Source of the DNA: Colwellia sp.
GTDB lineage: Bacteria > Pseudomonadota > Gammaproteobacteria > Enterobacterales > Alteromonadaceae
Assembly: GCF_013215345.1 (NCBI RefSeq)
Contig: NZ_JABSOV010000013.1
Coordinates: forward strand, 1 to 64,000
DNA: 64,000 bases
Reading direction: 5' to 3'
Shown: piece after piece, positions 1 to 9,866 of the stretch
How the letters are laid out: each line of letters begins with the position of its first letter
How positions within the stretch are numbered: position 1 is the first letter of the stretch
The notes under the pieces: generated by a model
Databases searched by the model: none
What the model saw: the letters and a program-made list of their open reading frames with translations, nothing else
What the model was told of the DNA's origin: nothing
Translations under genes and position numbers: made by a program

Positions 1-342
<342 letters not shown>

Positions 343-573
343 AAAATCGTTTGTGTAACCTCATCACAAGTGATGTGTTACTGCTCAATGAATTCTGTCG
401 TGATACCAACCGAAGTTGATATCGCATTACATAGTCGCTACCTATCTCGCTAGAAATAAGTAACTATATTTATTTGCATGAACATCATTCATTAAGCGTT
501 TTTGTTCTCCTCGAAAGGAAAACTAGGTAAAACAACATTAATGTGAGTGCTCACACAAATTGCATGATAACTA

Positions 574-590
574 ATTGTTAAAGAAAACGT
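574..590 (-). promoter_or_regulatory. rrn leader boxA antitermination element
   Basis: Minus strand reads CTTTAACAATTAGTTATCATGCAATTTGTGTGAGCACTCAC, closely resembling the E. coli rrn leader CTTTAACAATTTATCAGACAATCTGTGTGGGCACTC. Confidence 0.75.
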
Positions 591-635
591 CCCGTATGGA
601 ACGTAGATAAGAGTCACATTCGCTCTTCATCTGGA

Positions 636-660
636 GCAAATTAAGTTGAACTTAATTTGC
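636..660 (-). promoter_or_regulatory. Leader hairpin (possible boxB-like element) upstream of boxA
   Basis: Perfect 11-bp stem GCAAATTAAGT-TGA-ACTTAATTTGC between the rrn promoter and boxA. Confidence 0.5.
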
Positions 661-695
661 GTTGCTCGTTGCTGTAGCCCCGAAGCAGGATGCGT

Positions 696-723
696 ATAAT
701 ACGCTTCCGAGTTTTGAAGTCAA
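696..723 (-). promoter_or_regulatory. rrn promoter P2 (-35 TTGACT, 16-bp spacer, -10 TATTAT)
   Basis: Minus strand TTGACT-TCAAAACTCGGAAGCG-TATTAT-ACGCATCC. Confidence 0.65.
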
Positions 724-870
724 CGTTTTTTCTTAATTAAAAGTAAAGTATTTTAAAACACTTTAAAACTCAACGTTAAGTTAACTAATTTACCTTAATA
801 GCAAGTAGATAACTTATCAAAACAGTTCTTTGATGATTCAATTTGCGTGAACCCCTTGGAACTGGAGCGC

Positions 871-898
871 ATTATAGAGAGAGTTCATTTTAGTACAA
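871..898 (-). promoter_or_regulatory. rrn promoter P1 (-35 TTGTAC, 16-bp spacer, -10 TATAAT, GC-rich discriminator)
   Basis: Minus strand TTGTAC-TAAAATGAACTCTCTC-TATAAT-GCGCTCC with A/T-rich upstream (UP-like) DNA; same architecture as E. coli rrnB P1. Confidence 0.75.
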
Positions 899-1013
899 GC
901 ATTAATATCATTTTTTTATCAATTCTGGTTTGTTCGAACAATGATCGTACAAACCAGCGATATATTGATTAAATAGCATGCTAACAAAAGGCTACGGTCG
1001 GGAAGAATGCAAG

Positions 1014-1784
1014 CTACATGCAAAGACCGCCATCAATTTCAACAACACGACCAGTGAAGAATTCATTTTCAAAGATGTATTTTGCTGTATGAGCAATTTC
1101 TTCTGCTTCACCTAAACGACCAACAGGTTTCATTTTCTCTAACCGGTCGCGCATCTCTGGTTTCATTGCATCTGTCATGGCTGTTCGGATCACACCAGGT
1201 GCAATTGCGCCAACACGAATACCGTGACGGCCAAGCTCTCTAGCCCAAGTTGTTGTCATCGCAACTACGCCCGCTTTTGAGGCCGCATAGTTGGTTTGTC
1301 CCATATTACCGCCACGGGCAATTGAAGACATATTAATAATGACGCCTTTCCTACGCCCTTCAATCATATGAACTGCTGCTTCACGGCCACATAAAAATAC
1401 CCCGGTAAGGTTAACGTCAATGACAGACTGAAAGCTTGCTAAGGACATCTTCTTAGCGACAACACCGTCTTTAGCTTTGACAAACATCCCGTCACGTAAT
1501 ATTCCAGCATTATTAACTAAGCCATCAATACCATCGAAGTCTTTATTAATTTGTTGGAAGGTTTCTTCTACTTCAGCTTCTTTACTGACATTCGCTATGT
1601 AGTAGTTAACTTTTATATTTTCATCGCCCGCGGCAGTAACTTGCTTAACGCTTTCTTTTAACTGCTCTTCATTTAAATCGATTAACGCGATATTGGCGCC
1701 ACTTTTGGCAAAGCTTATTGCCATTGTCAGACCTAAACCTTGACCACCACCGGTTATAACGATTGTTTTATCTTGTAATTTCAT
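1014..1784 (-). CDS. SDR-family 3-hydroxyacyl-CoA dehydrogenase / 3-oxoacyl-ACP reductase-like protein
   Basis: Rossmann TGGGQGLG, NNAG, YAASK motifs. Start trimmed to MKLQDKTIV from the longer ORF, which overlaps mmsB. Confidence 0.85.
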   Translation of the reverse strand: MKLQDKTIVITGGGQGLGLTMAISFAKSGANIALIDLNEEQLKESVKQVTAAGDENIKVNYYIANVSKEAEVEETFQQINKDFDGIDGLVNNAGILRDGMFVKAKDGVVAKKMSLASFQSVIDVNLTGVFLCGREAAVHMIEGRRKGVIINMSSIARGGNMGQTNYAASKAGVVAMTTTWARELGRHGIRVGAIAPGVIRTAMTDAMKPEMRDRLEKMKPVGRLGEAEEIAHTAKYIFENEFFTGRVVEIDGGLCM

Positions 1785-1794
1785 TTGTCTCAAC

Positions 1795-2685
1795 TTAGCT
1801 TTTATTAAATAGATTAAAAATACTGGAGAAATCTTTACTGCCATTTCCTGAAGCTGCATGCATAGCGTATAAACTTCGCGCCAACGCTCCCATAGGGGTA
1901 GACGATTGACTTGCTAATGAAGTTTCCATGGCTAAACCTAAATCTTTAGCCATTAAATCTACCATAAAACCACCTTGATAATCATTCGATGCTGGTACAT
2001 TTTCCATTACATCTGGGCATGGGTTATATACATCAAGGGTCCAGTTACTGCCTGAGCTTTTACTCATGATGTTAGACAACACCTTAGGGTCTAAACCATT
2101 AGCAAGGCCCAATTGTAATGCTTCACTAGTACCTAGCATTAATACCGACAACAGCATGTTATTACATACTTTGGCTATTTGCCCAGCGCCATGTTCACCG
2201 GCATGGAAAATATTCTTGCCCATGGCCTCAAGGATTGGCTCGGCTTGGGAAAACTCTTTACTGCTGCCGCCGACCATAAAACTTAACGTGCCAGCTACAG
2301 CACCACCCACACCGCCTGAAACGGGTGCATCAACAAAATTGATGTTTTTTTCAGCCAGTGCTTTAGCAACTTTGCATGAGGTAGCGGCATCAATAGTTGA
2401 TGAGTCTATGACTAGTGTGCCCGGTTCAATATGGTTAATCAGGCCATTTGATTCCGAAAGGTAAACGGCATCAACATGTTTGCCTGCCGGTAGCATTGAG
2501 ATAACAAATTGTGCACCTTGTACACATGCTATAGCACTAGTCTTAGTGCTAGCCCCAACTTCAACAACATGAGCCACAGCTTCAGCTGAAAGATCAAAAA
2601 CACAAACCTCGTGACCCGCTTTAACTAAGTTAATAGCCATTGGGCCGCCCATATTACCTAAACCAATAAAAGCGATATTTGCCAT
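1795..2685 (-). CDS. mmsB: 3-hydroxyisobutyrate dehydrogenase
   Basis: FIGLGNMGGPMAINLVKAGHEV N-terminus and DAPVSGGVGGAVAGTLSFMVGG motif. Confidence 0.93.
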   Translation of the reverse strand: MANIAFIGLGNMGGPMAINLVKAGHEVCVFDLSAEAVAHVVEVGASTKTSAIACVQGAQFVISMLPAGKHVDAVYLSESNGLINHIEPGTLVIDSSTIDAATSCKVAKALAEKNINFVDAPVSGGVGGAVAGTLSFMVGGSSKEFSQAEPILEAMGKNIFHAGEHGAGQIAKVCNNMLLSVLMLGTSEALQLGLANGLDPKVLSNIMSKSSGSNWTLDVYNPCPDVMENVPASNDYQGGFMVDLMAKDLGLAMETSLASQSSTPMGALARSLYAMHAASGNGSKDFSSIFNLFNKS

Positions 2686-2724
2686 GATGTATCCTTAAAA
2701 ATAATTACAGTTGTTATAATTGTT

Positions 2725-2992
2725 ATATACCCAAGCGACTTCAAGATACTCGTTTCAGGATTGCTGAGCGATTCATAATCAAGGCGCGTATTTTATTAAT
2801 GGTTATTCCCTTAATTACATACGTAACGATGAATATTATTTGCTCATACGTCCCACTAGGGCTGGTTTAGAAACGTTTTATCCATCGTTATTGATTTCGA
2901 CAAGGGAATAACCATTTTCTTCAATCAATGCCTTGCCTAAAGACGTTTCTAATTCCAGCTGAATCCTGCATCTTGAGGTTGTTTGGGTATAT
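2725..2992. mobile_element. MITE-like non-coding element A with imperfect terminal inverted repeats
   Basis: Left end ATATACCCAAGCGACTTCAAGAT matches reverse complement of right end ATATACCCAAACAACCTCAAGAT at 20/23 positions; internal 15-bp inverted repeat AATGGTTATTCCCTT / AAGGGAATAACCATT; no ORF. Confidence 0.7.
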
Positions 2993-3069
2993 GTCTTATC
3001 TAATAACTAGCTGCTAACCCAGCACTAACTCTGTGACTTAGTCCGTCTCTTAGCCTGAGTTAATAAAAT

Positions 3070-4242
3070 TTAGCCAAGTTTAACCAGCGGATGTTCTACT
3101 GCTGACCATTTAGACTCAAAAAACCAATCCACTACCTTGCTATCAATTGACTCAACTGACGAGTATTGCCATTGAGGACTATTATCTTTATCGATTAATA
3201 ATGCTCTGACACCTTCAAGGAATTCGCCAAAGTGACCACATTTAACCGCTAAGTTTAACTCCATACGAAAGCAATCAGCCAATGGCATGCCTTTACCTAG
3301 TTGCAATTGCGAATAGGCAAGTTGTGCACTTAAGGCACTGCCTCTTTTCAACGACTTTTGTGCTCTGTTAAACCACTTATCTTCTATTTCAACACTTAAG
3401 ATAGCGGCGACAATTTCACTCAAGTCTTGCTTTTCAACTAACTGACTTATAAATGTTTGATGTTCTCTTAATAATGATGTTGGCAGTTTACTTACTGAGC
3501 CTTGTTCAAACTCTTGTAATAGTTGCGCCGCTTTATCGTGATTTAATGGTATTGTCTCGCCCCAGTTAATCATTGTAAGTTGCTCGAGAAAGTTACCTTT
3601 GTGTTGCTGCTCAATAAAATAATCAGCAAGCTGGCAAAACTTGGCATCAGCCGCATTGATTGATGCACCTGTTAGGGCAAGAAATAAACCACAACCTGCA
3701 GGCATTTTATTTAAAAAGTAGCTACCGCCGACATCAGGGAATAAACCAATACCTATTTCAGGCATGGCAATACGTGAGCTTTCAGTAACAACCCTATGGC
3801 TGCCGCCAACAAGCATGCCCAGACCACCACCCATGACAATACCACTACCCCAAACAATAAAGGGTTTGTTAAAGGTGTGAATTAAATAATCTAATTGGTA
3901 TTCTTGGGTAAAATAATCTTCAATTTCTGGTGCGAAATTTTTATCTGTAATCAGCGCTTTAATTTTATCTTCACTGCTAATGCTATTTTTCAGCGCATTA
4001 TCTTTCATCGCCTCATATAAATGCACTATATCGCCGCCAGCACAAAAAGATTTATCACCTTCTCCCTGTAAAAATACCGCGGCAATGTCTTCTTGCTGTT
4101 GCCAGGTAAGTAACTGCGGGTACAGTAGGCCGATCATCTCGCCACTTAAGGCATTAAGTGATTTAGGTGAATTAAGGGTGATTACACCAACCTTTTTACC
4201 GTTATCACAATTAAGTTCATGAAAAAGAACTACATCCGTCAT
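3070..4242 (-). CDS. 3-hydroxyisobutyryl-CoA hydrolase (enoyl-CoA hydratase/isomerase family)
   Basis: Crotonase fold: SFCAGGDIVHLYE, GSGIVMGGGLGMLVGGSHRVVTE, MPEIGIGLFPDVGGSYFL. Confidence 0.9.
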   Translation of the reverse strand: MTDVVLFHELNCDNGKKVGVITLNSPKSLNALSGEMIGLLYPQLLTWQQQEDIAAVFLQGEGDKSFCAGGDIVHLYEAMKDNALKNSISSEDKIKALITDKNFAPEIEDYFTQEYQLDYLIHTFNKPFIVWGSGIVMGGGLGMLVGGSHRVVTESSRIAMPEIGIGLFPDVGGSYFLNKMPAGCGLFLALTGASINAADAKFCQLADYFIEQQHKGNFLEQLTMINWGETIPLNHDKAAQLLQEFEQGSVSKLPTSLLREHQTFISQLVEKQDLSEIVAAILSVEIEDKWFNRAQKSLKRGSALSAQLAYSQLQLGKGMPLADCFRMELNLAVKCGHFGEFLEGVRALLIDKDNSPQWQYSSVESIDSKVVDWFFESKWSAVEHPLVKLG

Positions 4243-4287
4243 ATTTTTTCCTATTTATAGGCTGTTTAGCGTTTTAAAGTATTGATA

Positions 4288-5076
4288 CTACTTATTTAGC
4301 CAGACAGGCTTACGTTTATCTAGAAAAGCTTGTACGCCTTCTTTTTGATCAAGTGAATCAAATAAATCGACAAAAGCTTGCCGCTCTTGTATCAATACTT
4401 TATTAATAGGCATGATTCGATTTTTTTGAATTAAACGCTTACAAACGCTTACCGCTACGGGGCTTTGCTTGGCGACTTTAGCCGCTAAAGCGATTGCCGC
4501 AGATTTACCTTCACCTTGACCAACAACCTCTTCAACTAAACCAACTTTTAATGCTTTATCAGCATCAAGGCGTTCACCACATAAAATCATGCGCTTAGCC
4601 CAGCCTTCACCGACTAACAGTGCTAAATTTTGTGTACCACCAGCACAAGGTAACAAACCAACACTTGCTTCTGGCAATGCCATTACGGCATGTTCTTCGG
4701 CAATACGAATATCACAAGCTAAGGCGACTTCTAGGCCTCCGCCCATGGCATAACCATTAATGGCAGAAATTGAAACACCACGAAAAGCAGCTAAGGTCTC
4801 AAATGCCTGAGCAAAGATATCACTCATCTCTTTAGCTACTTGTTTATCACCATCGGCGAAAACATTAAGGTCGGCACCCGCAGAAAAGAACTTAGTGCCA
4901 TCCCCTGTTAACACCAAAGCGTATATATTTTTATCTTCATTGAGCGACAAAACTAAATCACGCAAGTCTGCCAAACTTTGTGCAGTCCAAGTGTGCGCTG
5001 GAGGGTTATTAAAGGTGACAACGGCAGTATGGTCAATTACTTCTGCCTTTAAAAACTGTGATGAATAATCAGACAT
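4288..5076 (-). CDS. Enoyl-CoA hydratase
   Basis: FFSAGADLNVF, INGYAMGGGLEVALACDIRIAEE, LPEASVGLLPCAGGTQ crotonase motifs. Confidence 0.9.
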   Translation of the reverse strand: MSDYSSQFLKAEVIDHTAVVTFNNPPAHTWTAQSLADLRDLVLSLNEDKNIYALVLTGDGTKFFSAGADLNVFADGDKQVAKEMSDIFAQAFETLAAFRGVSISAINGYAMGGGLEVALACDIRIAEEHAVMALPEASVGLLPCAGGTQNLALLVGEGWAKRMILCGERLDADKALKVGLVEEVVGQGEGKSAAIALAAKVAKQSPVAVSVCKRLIQKNRIMPINKVLIQERQAFVDLFDSLDQKEGVQAFLDKRKPVWLNK

Positions 5077-5177
5077 TAGATTTCCTTTACTAGGTGCTTT
5101 TTTATATTTATTTTTATTTAACGCTAATATTATTGATAACTTAGCGTTACTGATAAAATGTGCTTTGCTAGTTTTAG

Positions 5178-6335
5178 CTAGAGTATTTGCCCTGCCCCTT
5201 CGGTTAATAACCTTCTAGCAATAATTACCCGCATGATTTCATTGGTACCTTCAAGGATTTGATGGACACGTACATCTCTAAAGTGACGCTCTAAAGGGTA
5301 TTCTTTCATATAGCCATAGCCGCCATGGATTTGTAGGGCAGCATCACAAACTTGAAAGCCTATATCCGTAGCAAAGCGTTTTGCCATAGCACAATAGGCA
5401 GTTTTCTCAGGGTCGTTTTGATCTAATTTATAAGCAGCTAAGCGCACAAGTTGTCTCGCGGCAACCAACTCTGTTGCCATATCGGCAAGTTTAAATTGTA
5501 ACCCTTGAAAAGCGGCAATGGGTTTACCAAACTGTTCTCGTTCTTGCATATATGCCATAGCGCTATTTAATGCTTGCTGGGCAGTACCAATTGAACAAGT
5601 GGCAATATTAATACGTCCACCATCAAGTCCCTTCATGGCGAGAGAAAAACCTTCGCCTTCTTTGGCAAGTAAGTTCTCTCGTGGAATTTTGACATTATCA
5701 AAAGTAATTTGCTTGGTAGGCTGAGCATTCCAGCCCATCTTATCTTCGGCTTTACCATAAATAACGCCCTCGGCGTCAGCTGGAATAACCACGGCAGAAA
5801 TACCTTTTGCCCCTGCTTCACCTGTACGTACCATAACAACTAAAACATCAGTTTCACCGGCACCTGAGATAAACATTTTTGAACCATTAATAATATAATG
5901 ATCGCCATCAACTTTTGCACTAGTGCGCAGTGATGCCGCATCAGAGCCAGAGCCTGGTTCAGTTAAACAATAAGAAGCTAACTTTTCCCCTGTAACTAAC
6001 TCAGGGCACCATGCTGCTTTTACTGTTTCAGTGCCCCAAGTGGCAATCATCCATGTTGCCATATTATGAATAGTCATCATGGCCGTTGTGGTGGTACAAC
6101 CCATGGAGAGTTGTTCAAAAATTATTGATGAGTCTAATCGACTTAGCCCTAAACCACCGGCATCTTCTGGTGCATATAAACCACAAAAACCTAACTCGCC
6201 CGCTTTAGTGATAACATCTTTTGGAAAAGTATGTTCTAAGTCCCACTTAGCGGCATTTGGTAATAATTCGCTGTCGCTAAATTGCTTGGCGGTATCCGCA
6301 AACATTTTCTGGTCTTCGGTTAAATCAAAATTCAT
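5178..6335 (-). CDS. Acyl-CoA dehydrogenase (isobutyryl-CoA / short branched-chain type by context)
   Basis: MNFDLTEDQKMFADTAKQF; CLTEPGSGSDAASL; QIHGGYGYMKEYPLERHFRDVRVHQILEGTNEIMRVIIAR. Confidence 0.92.
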   Translation of the reverse strand: MNFDLTEDQKMFADTAKQFSDSELLPNAAKWDLEHTFPKDVITKAGELGFCGLYAPEDAGGLGLSRLDSSIIFEQLSMGCTTTTAMMTIHNMATWMIATWGTETVKAAWCPELVTGEKLASYCLTEPGSGSDAASLRTSAKVDGDHYIINGSKMFISGAGETDVLVVMVRTGEAGAKGISAVVIPADAEGVIYGKAEDKMGWNAQPTKQITFDNVKIPRENLLAKEGEGFSLAMKGLDGGRINIATCSIGTAQQALNSAMAYMQEREQFGKPIAAFQGLQFKLADMATELVAARQLVRLAAYKLDQNDPEKTAYCAMAKRFATDIGFQVCDAALQIHGGYGYMKEYPLERHFRDVRVHQILEGTNEIMRVIIARRLLTEGAGQIL

Positions 6336-6344
6336 GGTTTACTC

Positions 6345-7544
6345 CTACATTAATTCAAGGGCTATAGCAGTCGCTTCACCGCCGCCAATACAAAGAGAAG
6401 CAACACCTTTTGGCTTACTACCATCAGCTAAGCCTTTATTTTTCAATGCATGAATCAAAGTCACCATAATACGTGCGCCACTTGCGCCTAATGGATGCCC
6501 TAATGCACAGGCACCACCGTGAATATTGACCTTATTAATATCTAGCGACATATTTTTAACCGCAAGCATAGTTACCATGGCAAAGGCTTCGTTGATTTCA
6601 AACAGATCAACATCTGCTGTTGTCCAATTTGCTTTAGCTAATACTTTGGTCATAGCGCCTACCGGGGCAACAGTAAACTCGCTTGGTGCTTGTGCGTGAG
6701 TTGCATGAGCAACAATCTTACAAAGTGGTGTTAGACCACGCTTATTCGCTTCTGATAATTTCATCATAACTAGCGCTGCAGCACCGTCAGAAATTGAACT
6801 AGAGTTTGCTGCGGTAATAGTGCCGCCTTTTTTAAAGACTGCACGCAATGACGGAATTTTATCTGGGCGAGCATTGCCAGGTTGTTCATCGGTATCAATA
6901 AGCGTTTCTTTACGTCGATTAGTCACAGTAACTGGCGTGATCTCATTTTTAAAAGCACCACTTTCAATGGCAGCATTGGCACGAGAAAGTGAACGGATAG
7001 CAAACTCATCCATAGCTTCACGAGTAAAGCTTGCTTCATCAGCAGTATCTTGAGCGAAACAGCCCATAGAGATGCCGTCATAAGCATTTTCTAAACCATC
7101 TTGCATCATATGATCAATAACTTGGCCATGTCCCATACGTAAACCTGTTCTTACTTTGGGTAATATATAGGGCGCATTACTCATACTTTCCATACCGCCA
7201 GCAACGGCTACATCGATAGAGCCAGCAAGTAAGGCATCATGTGCTTGCATGGCAGCTTTCATACCTGAGCCACAGACTTTGTTAATTGTGGTACAAACCG
7301 TAGATAAAGATAAATCTGCAGCAATGGCAGCTTGTCGTGCTGGCGCTTGTTTTAACCCAGCAGGCAATACACAGCCCATAATGACCTCGTCAATTTGGTC
7401 AGTGGCTATGTTAGCTTGTGCTACTGCTGCTTTAATTGCACTGGCGCCTAACTCAGGGGCAGTAACACTTGCAAAGCAACCGCCAAAGCCGCCCATAGGG
7501 GTTCTTACCGCGGAAACAATAACAATAGGATCAGGTGATGACAT
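6345..7544 (-). CDS. Acetyl-CoA C-acyltransferase (thiolase)
   Basis: IVSAVRTPMGGFGG; INKVCGSGMKAAM; NIHGGACALGHPLGASGARI; CIGGGEATAIALE. Start placed at MSSPDP. Confidence 0.93.
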   Translation of the reverse strand: MSSPDPIVIVSAVRTPMGGFGGCFASVTAPELGASAIKAAVAQANIATDQIDEVIMGCVLPAGLKQAPARQAAIAADLSLSTVCTTINKVCGSGMKAAMQAHDALLAGSIDVAVAGGMESMSNAPYILPKVRTGLRMGHGQVIDHMMQDGLENAYDGISMGCFAQDTADEASFTREAMDEFAIRSLSRANAAIESGAFKNEITPVTVTNRRKETLIDTDEQPGNARPDKIPSLRAVFKKGGTITAANSSSISDGAAALVMMKLSEANKRGLTPLCKIVAHATHAQAPSEFTVAPVGAMTKVLAKANWTTADVDLFEINEAFAMVTMLAVKNMSLDINKVNIHGGACALGHPLGASGARIMVTLIHALKNKGLADGSKPKGVASLCIGGGEATAIALELM

Positions 7545-7611
7545 TCGGTTCTCCAACAAATTTAATCAGATATAATAATTAGTAATTCCTCAAGCCTAAC
7601 TTAATAACAGC

Positions 7612-7627
7612 TTTACGCCAACGTAAA
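7612..7627. promoter_or_regulatory. Putative LiuR operator
   Basis: TTTACGCCAACGTAAA palindrome in the divergent promoter region between the thiolase and merR genes. Confidence 0.55.
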
Positions 7628-7791
7628 CTTAAAGGCTTGTTCATCATTCAGACGATAAAGTGTAAGCAGTTAATTACACTCAGCGGTTACAGTCATCAAT
7701 AGACAAGATTGCTATAAAATCACAGGGGTTACCCCTTAGCGGCTTGAAATTTAAACTGCTAATTCAACAATAGGGTCTAACGCCACCGAGC

Positions 7792-7807
7792 TTTACGTTA
7801 ACGTCAA
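7792..7807. promoter_or_regulatory. Putative LiuR operator
   Basis: TTTACGTTAACGTCAA palindrome directly upstream of the MerR-family gene. Confidence 0.6.
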
Positions 7808-7838
7808 CTTCATATAAGATAAATCAATAAATAAGTTT

Positions 7839-8246
7839 TTGAGTAAAAATTACATGAGCCAACAACTGACTTCGATAAAGTATTCAATTAGTGATTTATC
7901 GAAAGAGTTTGATATCACCACCCGAAGCATACGTTTTTATGAAGACCAAGGATTACTCTCCCCTGCTAGAAAGGGTCAGACTCGGATTTATAATCAAAGA
8001 GATAAAGTACGATTAAAGTTGATTCTCCGTGGTAAACGACTAGGGTTTTCTTTAGCTGAAACAGGTCGTTTGTTTGAACTTTATGATGTCGATAAAACCA
8101 GTGCCACTCAGTTGAATAGCATAATGACCTTGATTACCGATAAAAAAAATGATTTAAAGCAGCAGCTTGAAGATATTAATGCGGTATTAATTGAGCTCAA
8201 TGATTTAGAAGATAACTGTAAAGGCATTCTCAATTCTTTTGATTAA
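7839..8246 (+). CDS. liuR: MerR-family transcriptional regulator (LiuR-type)
   Basis: YSISDLSKEFDITTRSIRFYEDQGLLSPARKGQTRIYNQRDKVRLKLILRGKRLGFSLAE; located immediately upstream of the liu operon. Confidence 0.85.
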   Translation: MSKNYMSQQLTSIKYSISDLSKEFDITTRSIRFYEDQGLLSPARKGQTRIYNQRDKVRLKLILRGKRLGFSLAETGRLFELYDVDKTSATQLNSIMTLITDKKNDLKQQLEDINAVLIELNDLEDNCKGILNSFD

Positions 8247-8383
8247 AGTCAGCCATTAGCAGTGATAGCAAAGCACAATAAATTATAGAAAATATAAACA
8301 TAAGTAAACACGAACAAACTAAGCCCATTCAATCGTTACTTTGCCTCGCTAAGCGGGGTTGAGTTTAACAAAAAGGAAAAATC

Positions 8384-9553
8384 ATGATTTCACAATACAC
8401 GTCACTTAACTTCAATTTAGGCGAAACCGTCGACATGATTCGCGATCAGGTCAATGCTTTTGCCCGTGATGAAATCGCGCCACGCGCAGCACAAATCGAT
8501 ATTGATAATGAATTCCCTAAAGATTTATGGCGTAAGTTTGGTGATATGGGCTTATTAGGCATGACCGTCGAGGAGCAATATGGTGGCTCAGGTCTAGGTT
8601 ATTTAGAACATATTATTGTTATGCAAGAAATCAGCAGAGCTTCCGCCTCTGTCGGCTTAAGTTATGGCGCTATGTCTAACTTATGTCTAAACCAATTACG
8701 TAAAAATGGCTCTCATGAGCAAAAACTAAAGTACCTACCTAAGCTTTGTACTGGTGAACATGTTGGTGCTCTTGCGATGAGTGAACCAAATGCTGGCTCA
8801 GATGTGGTAAGCATGAAACTTCGCGCCGACAAAAAAGGTGACAAGTACATTCTTAACGGCAATAAAATGTGGATTACCAACGGTCCAGAAGCCGATGTTT
8901 ATGTGATTTATGCCAAAACAGATACCAGTGCTGGTTCAAAAGGTATTACGGCATTTATCGTTGAGCGTGATTACCCTGGCTTTTCTCGCCATCAAAAATT
9001 AGACAAATTAGGTATGCGCGGCTCTAATACCTGTGAGCTAGTTTTTCAAGATTGCGAGGTTCCTGCGGAAAATATATTAGGCGGTGAAGGCAAAGGCGTA
9101 CGTGTACTGATGTCAGGTTTAGACTATGAGCGCGTGGTTTTATCTGGTGGCTCTTTAGGCATAATGGATGCGTGTATGGATTTAGTTGTACCTTACATTC
9201 ATGACAGAAAGCAGTTTGGCCAATCTATTGGTGAGTTCCAATTAGTACAAGGTAAAATTGCTGACATGTATACCCAAATGAATGCGGCTAAGTCATACGC
9301 GTATATGGTTGCTCAAGCTTGTGATCGTGGTGAAACCACCCGTAAAGATTCAGCAGCCGTTATTTTATTTGCGGCAGAATTAGCGACAAAAATGGCTCTT
9401 GATACCATTCAATTACTTGGCGGCAATGGTTATATCAATGAATTTCCCGCTGGCCGTTTATTACGTGATGCTAAATTATATGAAATTGGCGCCGGTACTT
9501 CAGAGATCCGTCGTATGCTAATTGGTCGTGAATTGTTTAACGAATCTAAGTAA
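8384..9553 (+). CDS. liuA: Isovaleryl-CoA dehydrogenase
   Basis: Acyl-CoA dehydrogenase motifs ([55 protein letters not shown]) at the head of the liu operon. Confidence 0.94.
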   Translation: MISQYTSLNFNLGETVDMIRDQVNAFARDEIAPRAAQIDIDNEFPKDLWRKFGDMGLLGMTVEEQYGGSGLGYLEHIIVMQEISRASASVGLSYGAMSNLCLNQLRKNGSHEQKLKYLPKLCTGEHVGALAMSEPNAGSDVVSMKLRADKKGDKYILNGNKMWITNGPEADVYVIYAKTDTSAGSKGITAFIVERDYPGFSRHQKLDKLGMRGSNTCELVFQDCEVPAENILGGEGKGVRVLMSGLDYERVVLSGGSLGIMDACMDLVVPYIHDRKQFGQSIGEFQLVQGKIADMYTQMNAAKSYAYMVAQACDRGETTRKDSAAVILFAAELATKMALDTIQLLGGNGYINEFPAGRLLRDAKLYEIGAGTSEIRRMLIGRELFNESK

Positions 9554-9866
9554 TAATTCATCTTGTTGCTGTGCAGCCTAATTAATTCGTTAAAAGTACT
9601 CATTGATAGTTATCAATTCCGTGCCTTTTCCTTTTAATTAAACCGTACAGCTTAAAGATAAATCACTACTAAATTAGCTAATTAACTTCATTGAATGATA
9701 AATGAAGCATTCATTTGAATACCAGTGATTGTTTAGTTTGCAGCGGTTTGACTAAAGTACAAGGCAAAAAAGTGGAGTTGACGTTAGTCAATGAGCATTT
9801 TTCAACGCTGTAGTTGAGTTAAAGCGCAATAAAATAAATGATGACTAACAAATAAAAGGCTCTCCC

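Noticed and set aside
1785-1859. N-terminal extension of the SDR ORF (MQLQEMAVKISPVFLIYLIKAKLRQ)
   Set aside because: Overlaps the mmsB 3' end; SDR homology begins at MKLQDKTIV, so the later start is preferred.
2066-2464. Plus-strand ORF of 132 aa
   Set aside because: Lies entirely antisense inside mmsB; low-complexity translation with no recognisable motif; typical shadow ORF.
9560-9866. 307-bp liuA-liuB gap with AAATGAAgcaTTCATTT hairpin and caaggcaaaaaagtggag motif
   Set aside because: Looks repeat-like, but I could not find matching terminal inverted repeats or another copy in the window.
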